Translations under genes and position numbers: made by a program | From: a virus | DNA: 63,835 bases | Direction: 5' to 3' (one strand) | IMG/VR virus record: IMGVR_UViG_3300024432_000013 | Location: 1 to 63,835 of that record | The notes under the pieces: generated by a model | Database searches by the model: none | What the model was told of the DNA's origin: nothing | Seen by the model: the letters and a program-made list of their open reading frames with translations, nothing else | Part shown: one piece after another, positions 15,809-23,780 of the stretch | Position numbering within the stretch: position 1 is the stretch's first letter | How the letters are laid out: every line of letters begins with the position of its first letter

Positions 15809-16258
15809 ATGACAGTTACAAAGTTTAAAATGAAGAATTATACAACAGAGGTCACTCCCGAGCGGAGTATTGCAGAGATAGAAAAAATGTTAGCACTCTT
15901 CGGCGCAACAGCAATTATGAAGGAGTTCACGCCAGATGGCAGAGTCTTTGACCTAGCATTCAAAATTCAGGATAAGGCATTCAAACTTCCAGCCCATGTT
16001 GATGGGGTGAAGAAGGTGTTGTTCGAAGGCTCACGCCCACCAACGTCAAAGGATATTGAAAGGCGACGGGAGGATAGAGCTAATAGAGTGGCGTGGAGGA
16101 TTATAAAAGATTGGATTCATGCTCAGCTAAGTCTCATAGCATCAGGGCAGGCACATCCACATGAAGTCTTCCTTCCGTATATGTTTGATGGGAAGAAGAC
16201 GCTCTATCAGACGTATACAGACGGACTGCTTTTAGGTCCGAAGGTGAAAAATGAGTAG
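15809..16258 (+). CDS. conserved phage hypothetical protein (149 aa)
   Basis: N-terminal part with ERSIAEIEKMLALFGATAIM and a beta stretch FDLAFKIQDKAFKLP, then a helix WRIIKDWIHAQLSLI and EVFLPYMF. This pattern recurs in phage proteins near replication genes, but the role is unknown. Overlaps the following gene by eight bases. Confidence 0.65.
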   Translation: MTVTKFKMKNYTTEVTPERSIAEIEKMLALFGATAIMKEFTPDGRVFDLAFKIQDKAFKLPAHVDGVKKVLFEGSRPPTSKDIERRREDRANRVAWRIIKDWIHAQLSLIASGQAHPHEVFLPYMFDGKKTLYQTYTDGLLLGPKVKNE

Positions 16259-16496
16259 AACATTGAGTGAAGCATTGATAAAGATTCCCTCGTTAAGTCC
16301 GCATACGTGTATGAAAATGTTAGAGATGATTTCCGCTTTGAAAAAGAAGGCAAAGGAAGAGCCAGACTGTGAAATAAAGGAGCAATTATTAGCATATAGT
16401 AAAGCTTTGGATAGCGTATGTTTTTATTCAGCAATCCATCAAGGAGTAGTATTAAAGGCTTTTTCTGCGATGATAAAGAAGATGCAGAAAGGATAA
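16251..16496 (+). CDS. hypothetical helical protein (81 aa)
   Basis: Begins in the end of the previous gene. Wholly helical with one Cys pair; no family recognised. Confidence 0.55.
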   Translation: MSRTLSEALIKIPSLSPHTCMKMLEMISALKKKAKEEPDCEIKEQLLAYSKALDSVCFYSAIHQGVVLKAFSAMIKKMQKG

Positions 16497-16500
16497 AATA

Positions 16501-16626
16501 ATGATGATAGCAAATTATGAAGGCATTCCCACCATTAAATTGGTTCCCATCAATTACCCCCCTTTTGCTGACATCTATGCCGGTTTTTGGTGTCTTCCCC
16601 GGCGCTATCATCATTTCAATAAATAA
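16501..16626 (+). CDS. small hypothetical protein (41 aa)
   Basis: Complete frame beginning five bases after the previous stop and ending 14 bases before the ParB-like start. Proline- and aromatic-rich (KLVPINYPPFADIYAGFW). It is in a different frame from the 5' extension of the ParB-like gene and explains this stretch better. It has no strong ribosome binding site. Confidence 0.4.
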   Translation: MMIANYEGIPTIKLVPINYPPFADIYAGFWCLPRRYHHFNK

Positions 16627-16639
16627 AGGAGAAAGAAAA

Positions 16640-17812
16640 ATGGAAGTAAAAATTAAAGATTTAGAGCCTAATCCATTCAGGGATATTAAGAATTATCCCA
16701 TAGACTCGGCAAAGGTTGAGAGCTTGGCAAAGTCAATTACCCAGACAGGGTTTTGGGATAATATCCTCGGACGATTGGGAAAGAAAGGGCATTTCTTGGG
16801 CTATGACGGCGATGAACTTGTCGGAGAGTTTGACAGGGATTTCAAGTCAATTAAGATTCTGAATGGTGGTGAGGTAACACGGTATGAGTGGGTAGGCAAA
16901 GTAGAGATTGCTTATGGTCATCATCGCCTCATGGCTTTGTTAAGAAACTGTGCTCCTGATTTTGTCGTTGATATTCCAGTCAAGGATTTGGACGATGCCA
17001 CGATGATTAGAATCATGGCAAATGAGAATGATGAGAGTTGGGCGTTACTACCAGGGATAATTCATGAGACGGTTCGTGTGACATATGAGTATTTAAAAAA
17101 ATTTTCTCCCCTAGAGAAGAAAATTCCAGAAAAAGCCGGAAGACCAACTCAAATGTTTAAAAATTTGCCATTACCAGAAAAGGGTGAGTCTAGGCTTTCA
17201 TTGATCGCTTGGCAAATCTCAGAGTGGCTTCGTGGTAATTGGTCAGAGAAAAGAGTTTATCATTCTCTTGATAGGCTTGGACTTATCGAAAAAGGAGAAC
17301 TTGACAAAGAGGCGGTCGAATCCTTACCAACAGAAAAAGCCGCAAGGGATTTTACAGCAGCGGTTAAGGTGACGAAGGCGACCAAGGTGACACAGAAGAA
17401 AGTGGCGAAGAAGATTGTTGAGAGCAGGAAGAAGGAAGGTACGGAGGAGGGGGAAATCAAAGGTAAATATAGGATAGAAGAGGAATTTTTCAAAGAGGAA
17501 CATGGAGCCGAAGAAAAGGCACGAAAAGCGAGGGCAAAAGCTGACAAGGAAGTAAGGCGTCTGCAGTTCGAGAACTATCTTACACGGGTTAGGGATGAAG
17601 CAGATAGTCTGAAACGTATGCTCAGGACGCTTCTGGAGTATCAGGACTATTTACTTTCCGAGCATTATCAGAAGTCAAAAGAGGGACAGGCGTTCGTGCT
17701 CGCAATGGCTGAGCTGTTCGATACGTTTCGAATTCTAATGGGGAAAAAGAAATCAGCCGATTTGGTTGAAAGCTTTAAGCTCTTGGTAGAGTCCAAGAAG
17801 GGAAAAAAATGA
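16640..17812 (+). CDS. ParB/Spo0J-like nuclease-domain protein
   Basis: The N-terminal domain shows LEPNPFRDI, VESLAKSITQTGFWDNILGR and EIAYGHHRLMALL, the ParB/sulfiredoxin-fold pattern. The central part (residues 170-250) is helical and could be the DNA-binding portion. The C-terminal third is a long highly charged coiled coil. ParB-like proteins bind DNA and CTP and serve in segregation or regulation; in phages the role is usually unknown. Start 16640 has AAGGAG upstream. A second, shorter ParB-like gene is at 34801. Confidence 0.8.
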   Translation: MEVKIKDLEPNPFRDIKNYPIDSAKVESLAKSITQTGFWDNILGRLGKKGHFLGYDGDELVGEFDRDFKSIKILNGGEVTRYEWVGKVEIAYGHHRLMALLRNCAPDFVVDIPVKDLDDATMIRIMANENDESWALLPGIIHETVRVTYEYLKKFSPLEKKIPEKAGRPTQMFKNLPLPEKGESRLSLIAWQISEWLRGNWSEKRVYHSLDRLGLIEKGELDKEAVESLPTEKAARDFTAAVKVTKATKVTQKKVAKKIVESRKKEGTEEGEIKGKYRIEEEFFKEEHGAEEKARKARAKADKEVRRLQFENYLTRVRDEADSLKRMLRTLLEYQDYLLSEHYQKSKEGQAFVLAMAELFDTFRILMGKKKSADLVESFKLLVESKKGKK

Positions 17813-18285
17813 GAGATAGAATCGTCGCAGGGATTGTTAGGAAGCTTGAGGCCAGGTATAGAGAGGTCATAACAGCGGAGCTTGAGACTCAGTATCGGGA
17901 TATGGATGAGTTTGACGGCATGCTGAGAGAAGAACGGGAAACACTCATCAAGTCGAAGTATTATCCCGCGAGAAAGGAGATGAAGCGGAGGAAGATTCCG
18001 GTCCGTCGCATATGGTCCGGAAATGGTGTTATCGGCAGATTCGTAGATGGGTTAAAGCGGGTGAATCCAAATAGTGAAGTTGATGTTGCTCTTTGGAAAG
18101 GTGACGTAGAGATTGATAGACTTAAAGCAAGAGGCATGGGAGAAGCGCATGACGAGCGGATAGAAATAGGATTGGGTAAGCAGTTGTTGCCTCGTCGGGA
18201 AGCCAAGCGCATTCAGTTGTTCGGTGGAGAGGGTAAGCCAGTTAAATTGTTAGCTTCGAAGGATGTGAAGAAAAAGGATAAATGA
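17809..18285 (+). CDS. hypothetical protein (158 aa)
   Basis: ATGA overlap with the ParB-like gene. Basic and helical with a central glycine-containing turn (WSGNGVIGRFVDGL). Could be a partner of the ParB-like protein by position only. Confidence 0.6.
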   Translation: MRDRIVAGIVRKLEARYREVITAELETQYRDMDEFDGMLREERETLIKSKYYPARKEMKRRKIPVRRIWSGNGVIGRFVDGLKRVNPNSEVDVALWKGDVEIDRLKARGMGEAHDERIEIGLGKQLLPRREAKRIQLFGGEGKPVKLLASKDVKKKDK

Positions 18286-18294
18286 CAATAGATA
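18265..18294 (+). promoter_or_regulatory. GTGA/TGACAA element, copy 5
   Basis: GTGAAG (18265-18270), 18-bp spacer ending TGACAA, then TAGATA (18289-18294). The first hexamer is inside the end of the preceding gene and the TGA of TGACAA is its stop codon. Confidence 0.5.
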
Positions 18295-18309
18295 TAGTGA
18301 GGAAAGAAA

Positions 18310-18525
18310 GTGCCCATATCCAAATTTAAGCCAGCACGACGCCTCAGAGAAATTGTCAGGAGCTGTGCAACGTGTAATATGCTTATCCTTCCAAATGATA
18401 AGCTTGTCATTTCAAAAAAAGACGAGAAGGCGTGTCGAAGACCGGGCGGACCAAAGTGGAGCGATAGGAGAAAGAACGGCTCTCCGTTACGTTACGTTTG
18501 TGATAGATGGAGAAAGAAGAAATGA
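18310..18525 (+). CDS. small Cys-cluster protein, paralogue of 6235-6432
   Basis: GTG start after a GAGGAAAG ribosome binding site. REIVRSCATC, a later Cys before RRPGGPKW and a final YVCDRWRKKK reproduce the skeleton of the protein at 6235-6432, so the two derive from a common ancestor. Probable zinc knuckle. It is immediately followed by another Cys-rich protein. Confidence 0.6.
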   Translation: MPISKFKPARRLREIVRSCATCNMLILPNDKLVISKKDEKACRRPGGPKWSDRRKNGSPLRYVCDRWRKKK

Positions 18526-18794
18526 AAAAGGTAGATAGGTCCCAAATAGAAATAGGGACCCTTGGAAAAACAAAGGAGGCTTGCGCTTATGGCGGTGGTT
18601 ATTGTTTAGTCTCATATCATGTAGATGATAACGCCATTGAGTTAATGTATTGTTTGAGAGCGAAACAAATAAGCAGACCCTGGTTTGGACAAGAGAAGTT
18701 GTTGCGGAGGGCAGGATGTCCAGAACCTCGTAGGAATGTCTTTGATACGTGGAAATGCAGATATGCGGATGGCGGTACACACCGAGTAAGTTGA
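18522..18794 (+). CDS. Cys-rich hypothetical protein (90 aa)
   Basis: ATGA overlap with the preceding paralogue. Six cysteines spread as CAYGGGYC, YCLRAK, GCPEPRR and WKCRY, suggesting one or two metal sites. No family recognised. Confidence 0.55.
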   Translation: MKKVDRSQIEIGTLGKTKEACAYGGGYCLVSYHVDDNAIELMYCLRAKQISRPWFGQEKLLRRAGCPEPRRNVFDTWKCRYADGGTHRVS

Positions 18795-18801
18795 AAAGGA
18801 G

Positions 18802-18993
18802 ATGAGAATACGAAGCCTGTTGAGTTGCCGATTTGGTCGATTGAATCCTTTCCGTCTTTTCACGAGACGGTTGAGAAAGGAGATAGTAGACTTGAAAGAC
18901 GAGAAGTCCAAGCTATCAAACACGGTTCGGGAGAAGCAGGCAATTATCGATGGGCTACGCCGCAAAGTTCGCAGGCTTGAGAGGACCAAATGA
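18802..18993 (+). CDS. small coiled-coil protein (63 aa)
   Basis: AAAAGGAG before the ATG. Basic N-terminal 25 residues followed by a heptad-rich helix (LRKEIVDLKDEKSKLSNTV). Probably an oligomeric adaptor or DNA-binding peptide. ATGA overlap with the next gene. Confidence 0.5.
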   Translation: MRIRSLLSCRFGRLNPFRLFTRRLRKEIVDLKDEKSKLSNTVREKQAIIDGLRRKVRRLERTK

Positions 18994-19574
18994 AAAAAAG
19001 TTATTATGATTATCTTGAAAAGAACAGTATCGAAACAGGAGAAATTCTGGGTTATAAGTATTGGATAACCGAATCTCCGATGATGAAAGATGGGTTTGGC
19101 GGGTATAACGGATACATTCAGTTCAAAAAGAGGCCGGCCAGAGAGAAAGACTATCAGGGAATCCTGACTTATGTCCCTGTTCATGGCGGGATCACACTTG
19201 CACGGCCAGATGGCAAAATCACTTTTTCCATCCTTCCTTTATTTATGGCAAAGCCTTATCTGGGGATGATTTATGGATTTGATACTGGTCATTGTGATTC
19301 CGAAAAATTTCCAAGAGCAGACAAGACTTGGATTAAGAAACAAATAGGCTTGATGTTAAGAGGGATTTTAAGGGCAAGGATAGTCGAAATCCCCTATTTA
19401 TTGGCAGGATATTTATCCGATTTTCTTGCGAGGTTCGACTCTTTGCGTATTTTTCATAGATGGGCAAAATGCATCCAAGCCCATTGTGTTCAATTTGTAT
19501 GGGACACGGATAAGAAGCATGAGAACGAGCTCAATTTGGGCACGATGATGAATATCCTTTGCGGAAAGATTTAA
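18990..19574 (+). CDS. conserved phage hypothetical protein (194 aa)
   Basis: Contains TYVPVHGGITLARPDGKIT and IYGFDTGHCDSE, a pattern recurrent in phage proteins of unknown role, with conserved His and Asp that could coordinate metal. A helical stretch DKTWIKKQIGLMLRGILRA follows. The C-terminal 60 residues are not recognised. Confidence 0.65.
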   Translation: MKKSYYDYLEKNSIETGEILGYKYWITESPMMKDGFGGYNGYIQFKKRPAREKDYQGILTYVPVHGGITLARPDGKITFSILPLFMAKPYLGMIYGFDTGHCDSEKFPRADKTWIKKQIGLMLRGILRARIVEIPYLLAGYLSDFLARFDSLRIFHRWAKCIQAHCVQFVWDTDKKHENELNLGTMMNILCGKI

Positions 19575-19588
19575 TCGAGAGGTAAGAC

Positions 19589-19768
19589 ATGAAAAACTTG
19601 CGTCCATGTATTGAAGGTGGAGAACGGAGGAAGGACCCGAAGCGAATTAGAAAAGATTTAAGTGGGGCGTTCGAAGTTCCGATTTGGGCACATAAGCCGA
19701 TGAAGCGGTTCGGATTTAATCCCAATTCAGCCGAGGATTGGCACATGTTCATGGAGCATTGCGAATGA
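19589..19768 (+). CDS. small hypothetical protein (59 aa)
   Basis: GAGAGGTAAG precedes the ATG. Basic N-terminal half with many Arg/Lys (RRKDPKRIRKDL), then aromatic C-terminal half. ATGA overlap with the next gene. Confidence 0.5.
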   Translation: MKNLRPCIEGGERRKDPKRIRKDLSGAFEVPIWAHKPMKRFGFNPNSAEDWHMFMEHCE

Positions 19769-20073
19769 AGAAAGAAAATCGTAACCGTACTGACCCAGGG
19801 CTTCAAAAAACTTTTGATACATGGGACAAAGGTGAGCATACATATGATGGGGCAATGGATGATTTGGTTAAACTAAAGCCCCTTTCAGGAAAGAAAATCG
19901 GAGACATCTTGAAGGATTGTACGATTTGTCCAGTAGGAAATGGAACGTGCTTCTCTTTCATGACGATTTCAGTTTACGGGTTTTGTCCAGGAAAACCAGG
20001 CAAGAATGTCGAGCTTATGGTCTGCGCTCTTGGAATTGGAGGCGATGGAAAGAAGTGTCCGTTAAACAAATAA
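19765..20073 (+). CDS. Cys-rich hypothetical protein (102 aa)
   Basis: ATG overlaps the previous stop. The C-terminal half has IGDILKDCTICPVGNGTC, GFCPGKPG, VCALG and a last CPLNK: six cysteines, likely a small metal-stabilised domain. General resemblance to the other small Cys-cluster proteins at 6.2 and 18.3 kb. Confidence 0.55.
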   Translation: MKKENRNRTDPGLQKTFDTWDKGEHTYDGAMDDLVKLKPLSGKKIGDILKDCTICPVGNGTCFSFMTISVYGFCPGKPGKNVELMVCALGIGGDGKKCPLNK

Positions 20074-20223
20074 TGGAGGGAAGTATGACTCTGGGGGAAT
20101 CCCAGGGATGATATGGAGTCCGAGGCTTCATGGAGCCAGCGACTATAAACCTAAAGTCAGCCATGACGTACTTTCCTTCTTTGGATAAGCCAATGAGAAA
20201 ATAAAATAAATGAGAATATACAT
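20074..20223 (+). other. 150-bp spacer before DNA polymerase
   Basis: Holds a short hairpin (CTGGG/CCCAG, 20091-20105), a 26-codon frame (20108-20188) without a clear ribosome binding site, and an AT-rich run before the polymerase start. No recognised promoter. The short frame is not called as a gene. Confidence 0.35.
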
Positions 20224-22548
20224 ATGATTCCAGTCAAAAAAGGATGTTCAACGTGTCCATTTTTAGGGCGTTCAGTCGTTCCACCATCAGGCGATGTCAG
20301 CAAAGCAAAAGTAATCATTATCGGTCAAGCTCCCGGAAGAGAAGAAATTCCGGCGATGCGTCCGTTTGTCGGTAACGCAGGCAGGCTTTTGTGGAAAGAG
20401 TTCGAGACGTTAGGCATTCATCGGTCCGATTGTTATGTGACAAATGTAGCAAAGTGTCGCCCAGACCCAAAACCCGAAGGAGGAGACGAAGCCCCACCAA
20501 CAACTGTGAGAAAGCATTGTTCCGTGCAGTTTGAAGAGGAGTGGAAAGCCGTCAAAGCTCGAAAAATAATAATCGTTCTTTTCGGGAATCCCGCAACGAG
20601 TCACTTTTTGGGCCGAGCAGGGTCTACGGTAAGGGCGAGGGTTATTACTCATAAAGGAAATGATTATTACCCGTTATGGCATCCAGCTTTTCTCACGAGG
20701 AAAGAGGGAGCTATTCCAGTATGGAGAAGGCATCTTTCAATCCTTCCATCGCTAATGAAGAAAGTGAAAGCACATAAAACAATCAAGTATGATGTCATCA
20801 CCTCTCCAATTGTATTTGAAGAATGTGTTGGGTATTTTCTAGCTTGTAAAGAATTTGCGTTCGATATAGAGACGACGACCAAGCGTCCCACAGATGCGGG
20901 AGCAAGGATACTTACGATGTCAATATCCGATGGTGTTAGGACCTCGGTAGTTGATTTAGAGAAATTGGGAAATTCGGTCGATGCTCATTTAAAACGTCTA
21001 CTTGTATCAAAGCCAGGAAAGATAGCGCAGAATGCGAAGTTCGAATTAGTGTGGATGGCCATTAAGAAGCATTTTCTTGTTCAACCCATAGTATTCGACC
21101 CGTCAATAGCTCAGTATCTCATAGCGGAGGGTACAGGAGCAGGAGTGGCGTTAAAACAGATGGTATGGACGTATATGCCCGAGTTCGGAGGTTATGATAG
21201 CGGTATTGACAAGGATAACATGGCGGGTATGGATAGAAAGAAAGTCTATGAGTATAATGCCATAGATTCTTACGTCACGGCCAAGCTGACGGATATTCTC
21301 AGACCATTGATAGAGAAGGGCGGGTTCTCATATGTTATGAACAGTGTAATGCTTCCAGGAATTTTTCCAGTGACAGAGATGGAGGTGTCAGGTCTTAAGG
21401 TAGATGTACCCGGGATGGATAAGCAGAAGTTAGTGTTAGAGGATATGTTGAAAAAGACTCACGCTGCAGTTTTAAAACTTCCCGCAGTGAAGAAGGTTGA
21501 GGATTTTTCCATAACATCAACGCCCGCATTGCGTCGCTTGTTTTACGGCGAGTTAGGTTATCGGATTACAGCGAGAACAGCTAAGTCCAAAGTTCCAGCG
21601 TTGACAAAGGATATGATAGAGCGGTGGGCAGTCGATGGAAATACCGAGGCCGTCATGCTTCAAACGTATAAAAAGACACGAAAGGTACTTAAGACTTATT
21701 ACGAGAATTATAAGAAGATGATTACTCGCAGAGGGTATCTTCATCCAGTGTATAACATGACAATTTCAAAAGGAGGGAGATTGAGTTCGGGATCACCCAA
21801 CATTCATAATGTGCCAGTTCCAGTCAGGCATATCTTCGTTTCAAGGTTTCCAGGGGGCGTCATTCTTCAAGCAGATTTTAAGCAGATAGAATTGAGGGTT
21901 ATAGCGTTTCTGGCTAACGATGAGAAGATGTTAGACATTTTCCGTTCGGGCAAAGATCCGCATCGTGCTGTAGCAGCCGAGATTTTCAATGTGCCATATG
22001 AAGATGTTACGAAAGAGCAAAGGAGCGCGGGTAAGAATATAGGGTTCGGAATGTCTTATGGAATGGGTCCCGAATACTTGGCTGATAAAGAGAGAAAGTC
22101 GTTAGCGTGGGCAAAAAAGTTTCATGATAATTATTTCAGGAAGTTCTATAAAATAAGAGAGTGGCAACAGAGACAACAGGCAATAGCAGAGAGCGGTGTA
22201 GCAAAGCGGCGCTCATTGTTTGGTAGGGTCAGGGACATGTCAGCCTACTCAGGGATGGATAGAGTGAAAAGATTTTATAACTTTCCAGTTCAGTCAGCGG
22301 CGTCAGATATTAATCTTTTTGCTATCGGCGCAATATGGGAAATCATGAGGAGTGAGAAACTTAAATCACGGATGATAGCCACTGTCCATGATAGTCTGGT
22401 TGTAGATTGCGTGAAAGAAGAAGTGGAGAGAGTAAAGGAGATAATGGTGTTAGTCGTAGCGTCCCTTGATGGTATATTTGATTGGATGACTGCTCCCATG
22501 GAAATTGACCTGACGACAGGTAAAAACTGGAGCGAGGCATCGGGATGA
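20224..22548 (+). CDS. DNA polymerase I fused to a uracil-DNA-glycosylase-like domain
   Basis: Residues 1-185 look like a family-4-type UDG-superfamily domain: CSTCPF, KVIIIGQAPGREE, RPFVGNAGRLLW, YVTNVAKCRPD and LWHPAFL. Residues 205-365 form a 3'-5' exonuclease with FDIETTT at Asp214 and a final YNAIDSYVT. Residues 400-774 form a family A polymerase: motif A DFKQIELRV (Asp551), motif B RSAGKNIGFGMSYG (Lys604, Phe608) and motif C VHDS (His722, Asp723, Ser724, replacing the Glu of bacterial Pol I). Phe608 equals the E. coli Phe762 position. It is the phage replicative polymerase. The UDG-like part may read or exclude uracil, or be structural. Confidence 0.92.
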   Translation: MIPVKKGCSTCPFLGRSVVPPSGDVSKAKVIIIGQAPGREEIPAMRPFVGNAGRLLWKEFETLGIHRSDCYVTNVAKCRPDPKPEGGDEAPPTTVRKHCSVQFEEEWKAVKARKIIIVLFGNPATSHFLGRAGSTVRARVITHKGNDYYPLWHPAFLTRKEGAIPVWRRHLSILPSLMKKVKAHKTIKYDVITSPIVFEECVGYFLACKEFAFDIETTTKRPTDAGARILTMSISDGVRTSVVDLEKLGNSVDAHLKRLLVSKPGKIAQNAKFELVWMAIKKHFLVQPIVFDPSIAQYLIAEGTGAGVALKQMVWTYMPEFGGYDSGIDKDNMAGMDRKKVYEYNAIDSYVTAKLTDILRPLIEKGGFSYVMNSVMLPGIFPVTEMEVSGLKVDVPGMDKQKLVLEDMLKKTHAAVLKLPAVKKVEDFSITSTPALRRLFYGELGYRITARTAKSKVPALTKDMIERWAVDGNTEAVMLQTYKKTRKVLKTYYENYKKMITRRGYLHPVYNMTISKGGRLSSGSPNIHNVPVPVRHIFVSRFPGGVILQADFKQIELRVIAFLANDEKMLDIFRSGKDPHRAVAAEIFNVPYEDVTKEQRSAGKNIGFGMSYGMGPEYLADKERKSLAWAKKFHDNYFRKFYKIREWQQRQQAIAESGVAKRRSLFGRVRDMSAYSGMDRVKRFYNFPVQSAASDINLFAIGAIWEIMRSEKLKSRMIATVHDSLVVDCVKEEVERVKEIMVLVVASLDGIFDWMTAPMEIDLTTGKNWSEASG

Positions 22549-22919
22549 GCTTAACCCAAAAAACTCTGGCTGTGGATTTGGATGGGGTGATTTTCACGTT
22601 TCCTGAGATTTTTGGCATTGACCGGTTTGGAGAACCCGTTGAAGGTGTGAAGAAGTCTCTGCGGTATTTAAAGTACTCGTTGGGGTATAGGATTGAGATT
22701 TACACGTGCCGAATGAATAAAGTTTTGAATGAAGGTTATACCAAGACACAATTACGAAGAAAAATAGCGGAGGCTTTATTGAAGCATAAGATTCCCTTTG
22801 ATGGCATATCATTGGCAAAACCCATAGCTGAGTTTTATATTGATGACAGAGGGATTAGGTTTAAGAGTTGGGAAGGTACGGTTAGATTTATTAAGAAACA
22901 TAGGTGTCAGGATGAATGA
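22545..22919 (+). CDS. HAD-superfamily phosphatase-like protein
   Basis: Motif I LAVDLDGVIF gives the nucleophile and acid/base aspartates; motif II is RIEIYTCR; a Lys (KPIAEF) and the final acidic motif YIDDRGIRF complete the set. At 124 residues it is a minimal HAD core without a cap, similar to phage 5'-nucleotidase or polynucleotide-phosphatase-like proteins. ATGA overlap with the polymerase gene suggests a role in nucleotide metabolism or DNA ends. Confidence 0.75.
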   Translation: MSLTQKTLAVDLDGVIFTFPEIFGIDRFGEPVEGVKKSLRYLKYSLGYRIEIYTCRMNKVLNEGYTKTQLRRKIAEALLKHKIPFDGISLAKPIAEFYIDDRGIRFKSWEGTVRFIKKHRCQDE

Positions 22920-23175
22920 AGAAAAGAAGTTTTTGATAAAAGCTCGGCTTGACGTCAGAGTATGTAGGTCGAGGATGGAGCATCAGGTTATCATAATGGT
23001 CATCTTCTGCTTTTTGGGGATGTTTGTCCTAGGGTTGGAGGCGACTTTATCTCTTTGGCATATCGGCGCCGTGTTAGGAGCTTGTGTATCTGCAGTGATT
23101 CTGTTGGGCATTCGGATAGTTGAGTTATTGGATGCTGAGAAATTGGTGAAGCGATGGAGCGAAGGAGATAAATAA
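22912..23175 (+). CDS. two-pass membrane protein (87 aa)
   Basis: ATG 22912 overlaps the HAD gene end; an earlier frame start at 22840 lies too deep in it. Two hydrophobic segments (VIIMVIFCFLGMFVLGL and IGAVLGACVSAVILLGI) with a charged N-terminus. Function unknown. Confidence 0.55.
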   Translation: MNEEKKFLIKARLDVRVCRSRMEHQVIIMVIFCFLGMFVLGLEATLSLWHIGAVLGACVSAVILLGIRIVELLDAEKLVKRWSEGDK

Positions 23176-23177
23176 TA

Positions 23178-23207
23178 GTGACAGGATTTAATCTGTGACA
23201 ATAGAAT
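23178..23207 (+). promoter_or_regulatory. GTGA/TGACAA element, copy 6
   Basis: GTGACA (23178-23183), 18-bp spacer ending TGACAA, then TAGAAT (23202-23207). AAGGAGG starts two bases after the last hexamer. It shares an extended match with copy 4, including CAGG and CTGTGACAATAGAATA. Confidence 0.6.
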
Positions 23208-23221
23208 AAAGGAGGAATAGA

Positions 23222-23737
23222 ATGTCTGAAACAGGTTTTACAGAATCGGGCAACATCGTAATTAAGCTCGGTACAGATACGTACCGAGGTAATTATCTTA
23301 AGGATTTAGAAATCTTAGAAGCACGACTCAATGAAATGCTTATGACTCAGCCGGCAAAGTATGTTTTCTGGGCGAGGATGTGGGCAGTTCAACGAGTTAT
23401 CCACGAAAAACGAAAGTTTGATTTAGAGAAGTATAGTGCTCAGATATACACGTTCATACGCAATGAAAAAGAGAGTGCAGGAGAAAAGGTAACAGAAAAG
23501 ATAGTAGAAATGGCAATGCTTCGTGACACAAAGTACGAGGAGATGAAGAATGCGGTTATGAGGGAGAGGTTGAGGCTTGATCATTTGACAGCGGTCAGGG
23601 ATGCGTTTTCACAGCGGAAAGATTGTCTGATGAGTTTGTCCGCAAATCTGCGGGAAGAGTATGATTCAACGCTTGCCCTGAAGGAAAAGCAGTTTGCGGA
23701 TGAACGATTAAAACGAACCATGGCGAAGAAAGAATGA
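23222..23737 (+). CDS. hypothetical protein, possible recombination accessory (171 aa)
   Basis: Long helical protein with heptad patterns in residues 25-70 and 100-170. Its place between polymerase and the recombination block, and its length, would suit a UvsY-like mediator that loads RecA/UvsX on SSB-covered DNA, but no diagnostic motif is seen. Preceded by GTGA/TGACAA element copy 6 and AAGGAGG. Confidence 0.55.
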   Translation: MSETGFTESGNIVIKLGTDTYRGNYLKDLEILEARLNEMLMTQPAKYVFWARMWAVQRVIHEKRKFDLEKYSAQIYTFIRNEKESAGEKVTEKIVEMAMLRDTKYEEMKNAVMRERLRLDHLTAVRDAFSQRKDCLMSLSANLREEYDSTLALKEKQFADERLKRTMAKKE

Positions 23738-23780
23738 ATATAGTGTTTACGGTGCGGTATGGTAGGACGAGGTGTGGTTT

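Noticed and set aside
16517-16639. 41-residue N-terminal extension of the ParB-like protein
   Set aside because: No ribosome site, overlaps the better 41-codon frame 16501-16626, and the ParB domain starts at 16640.
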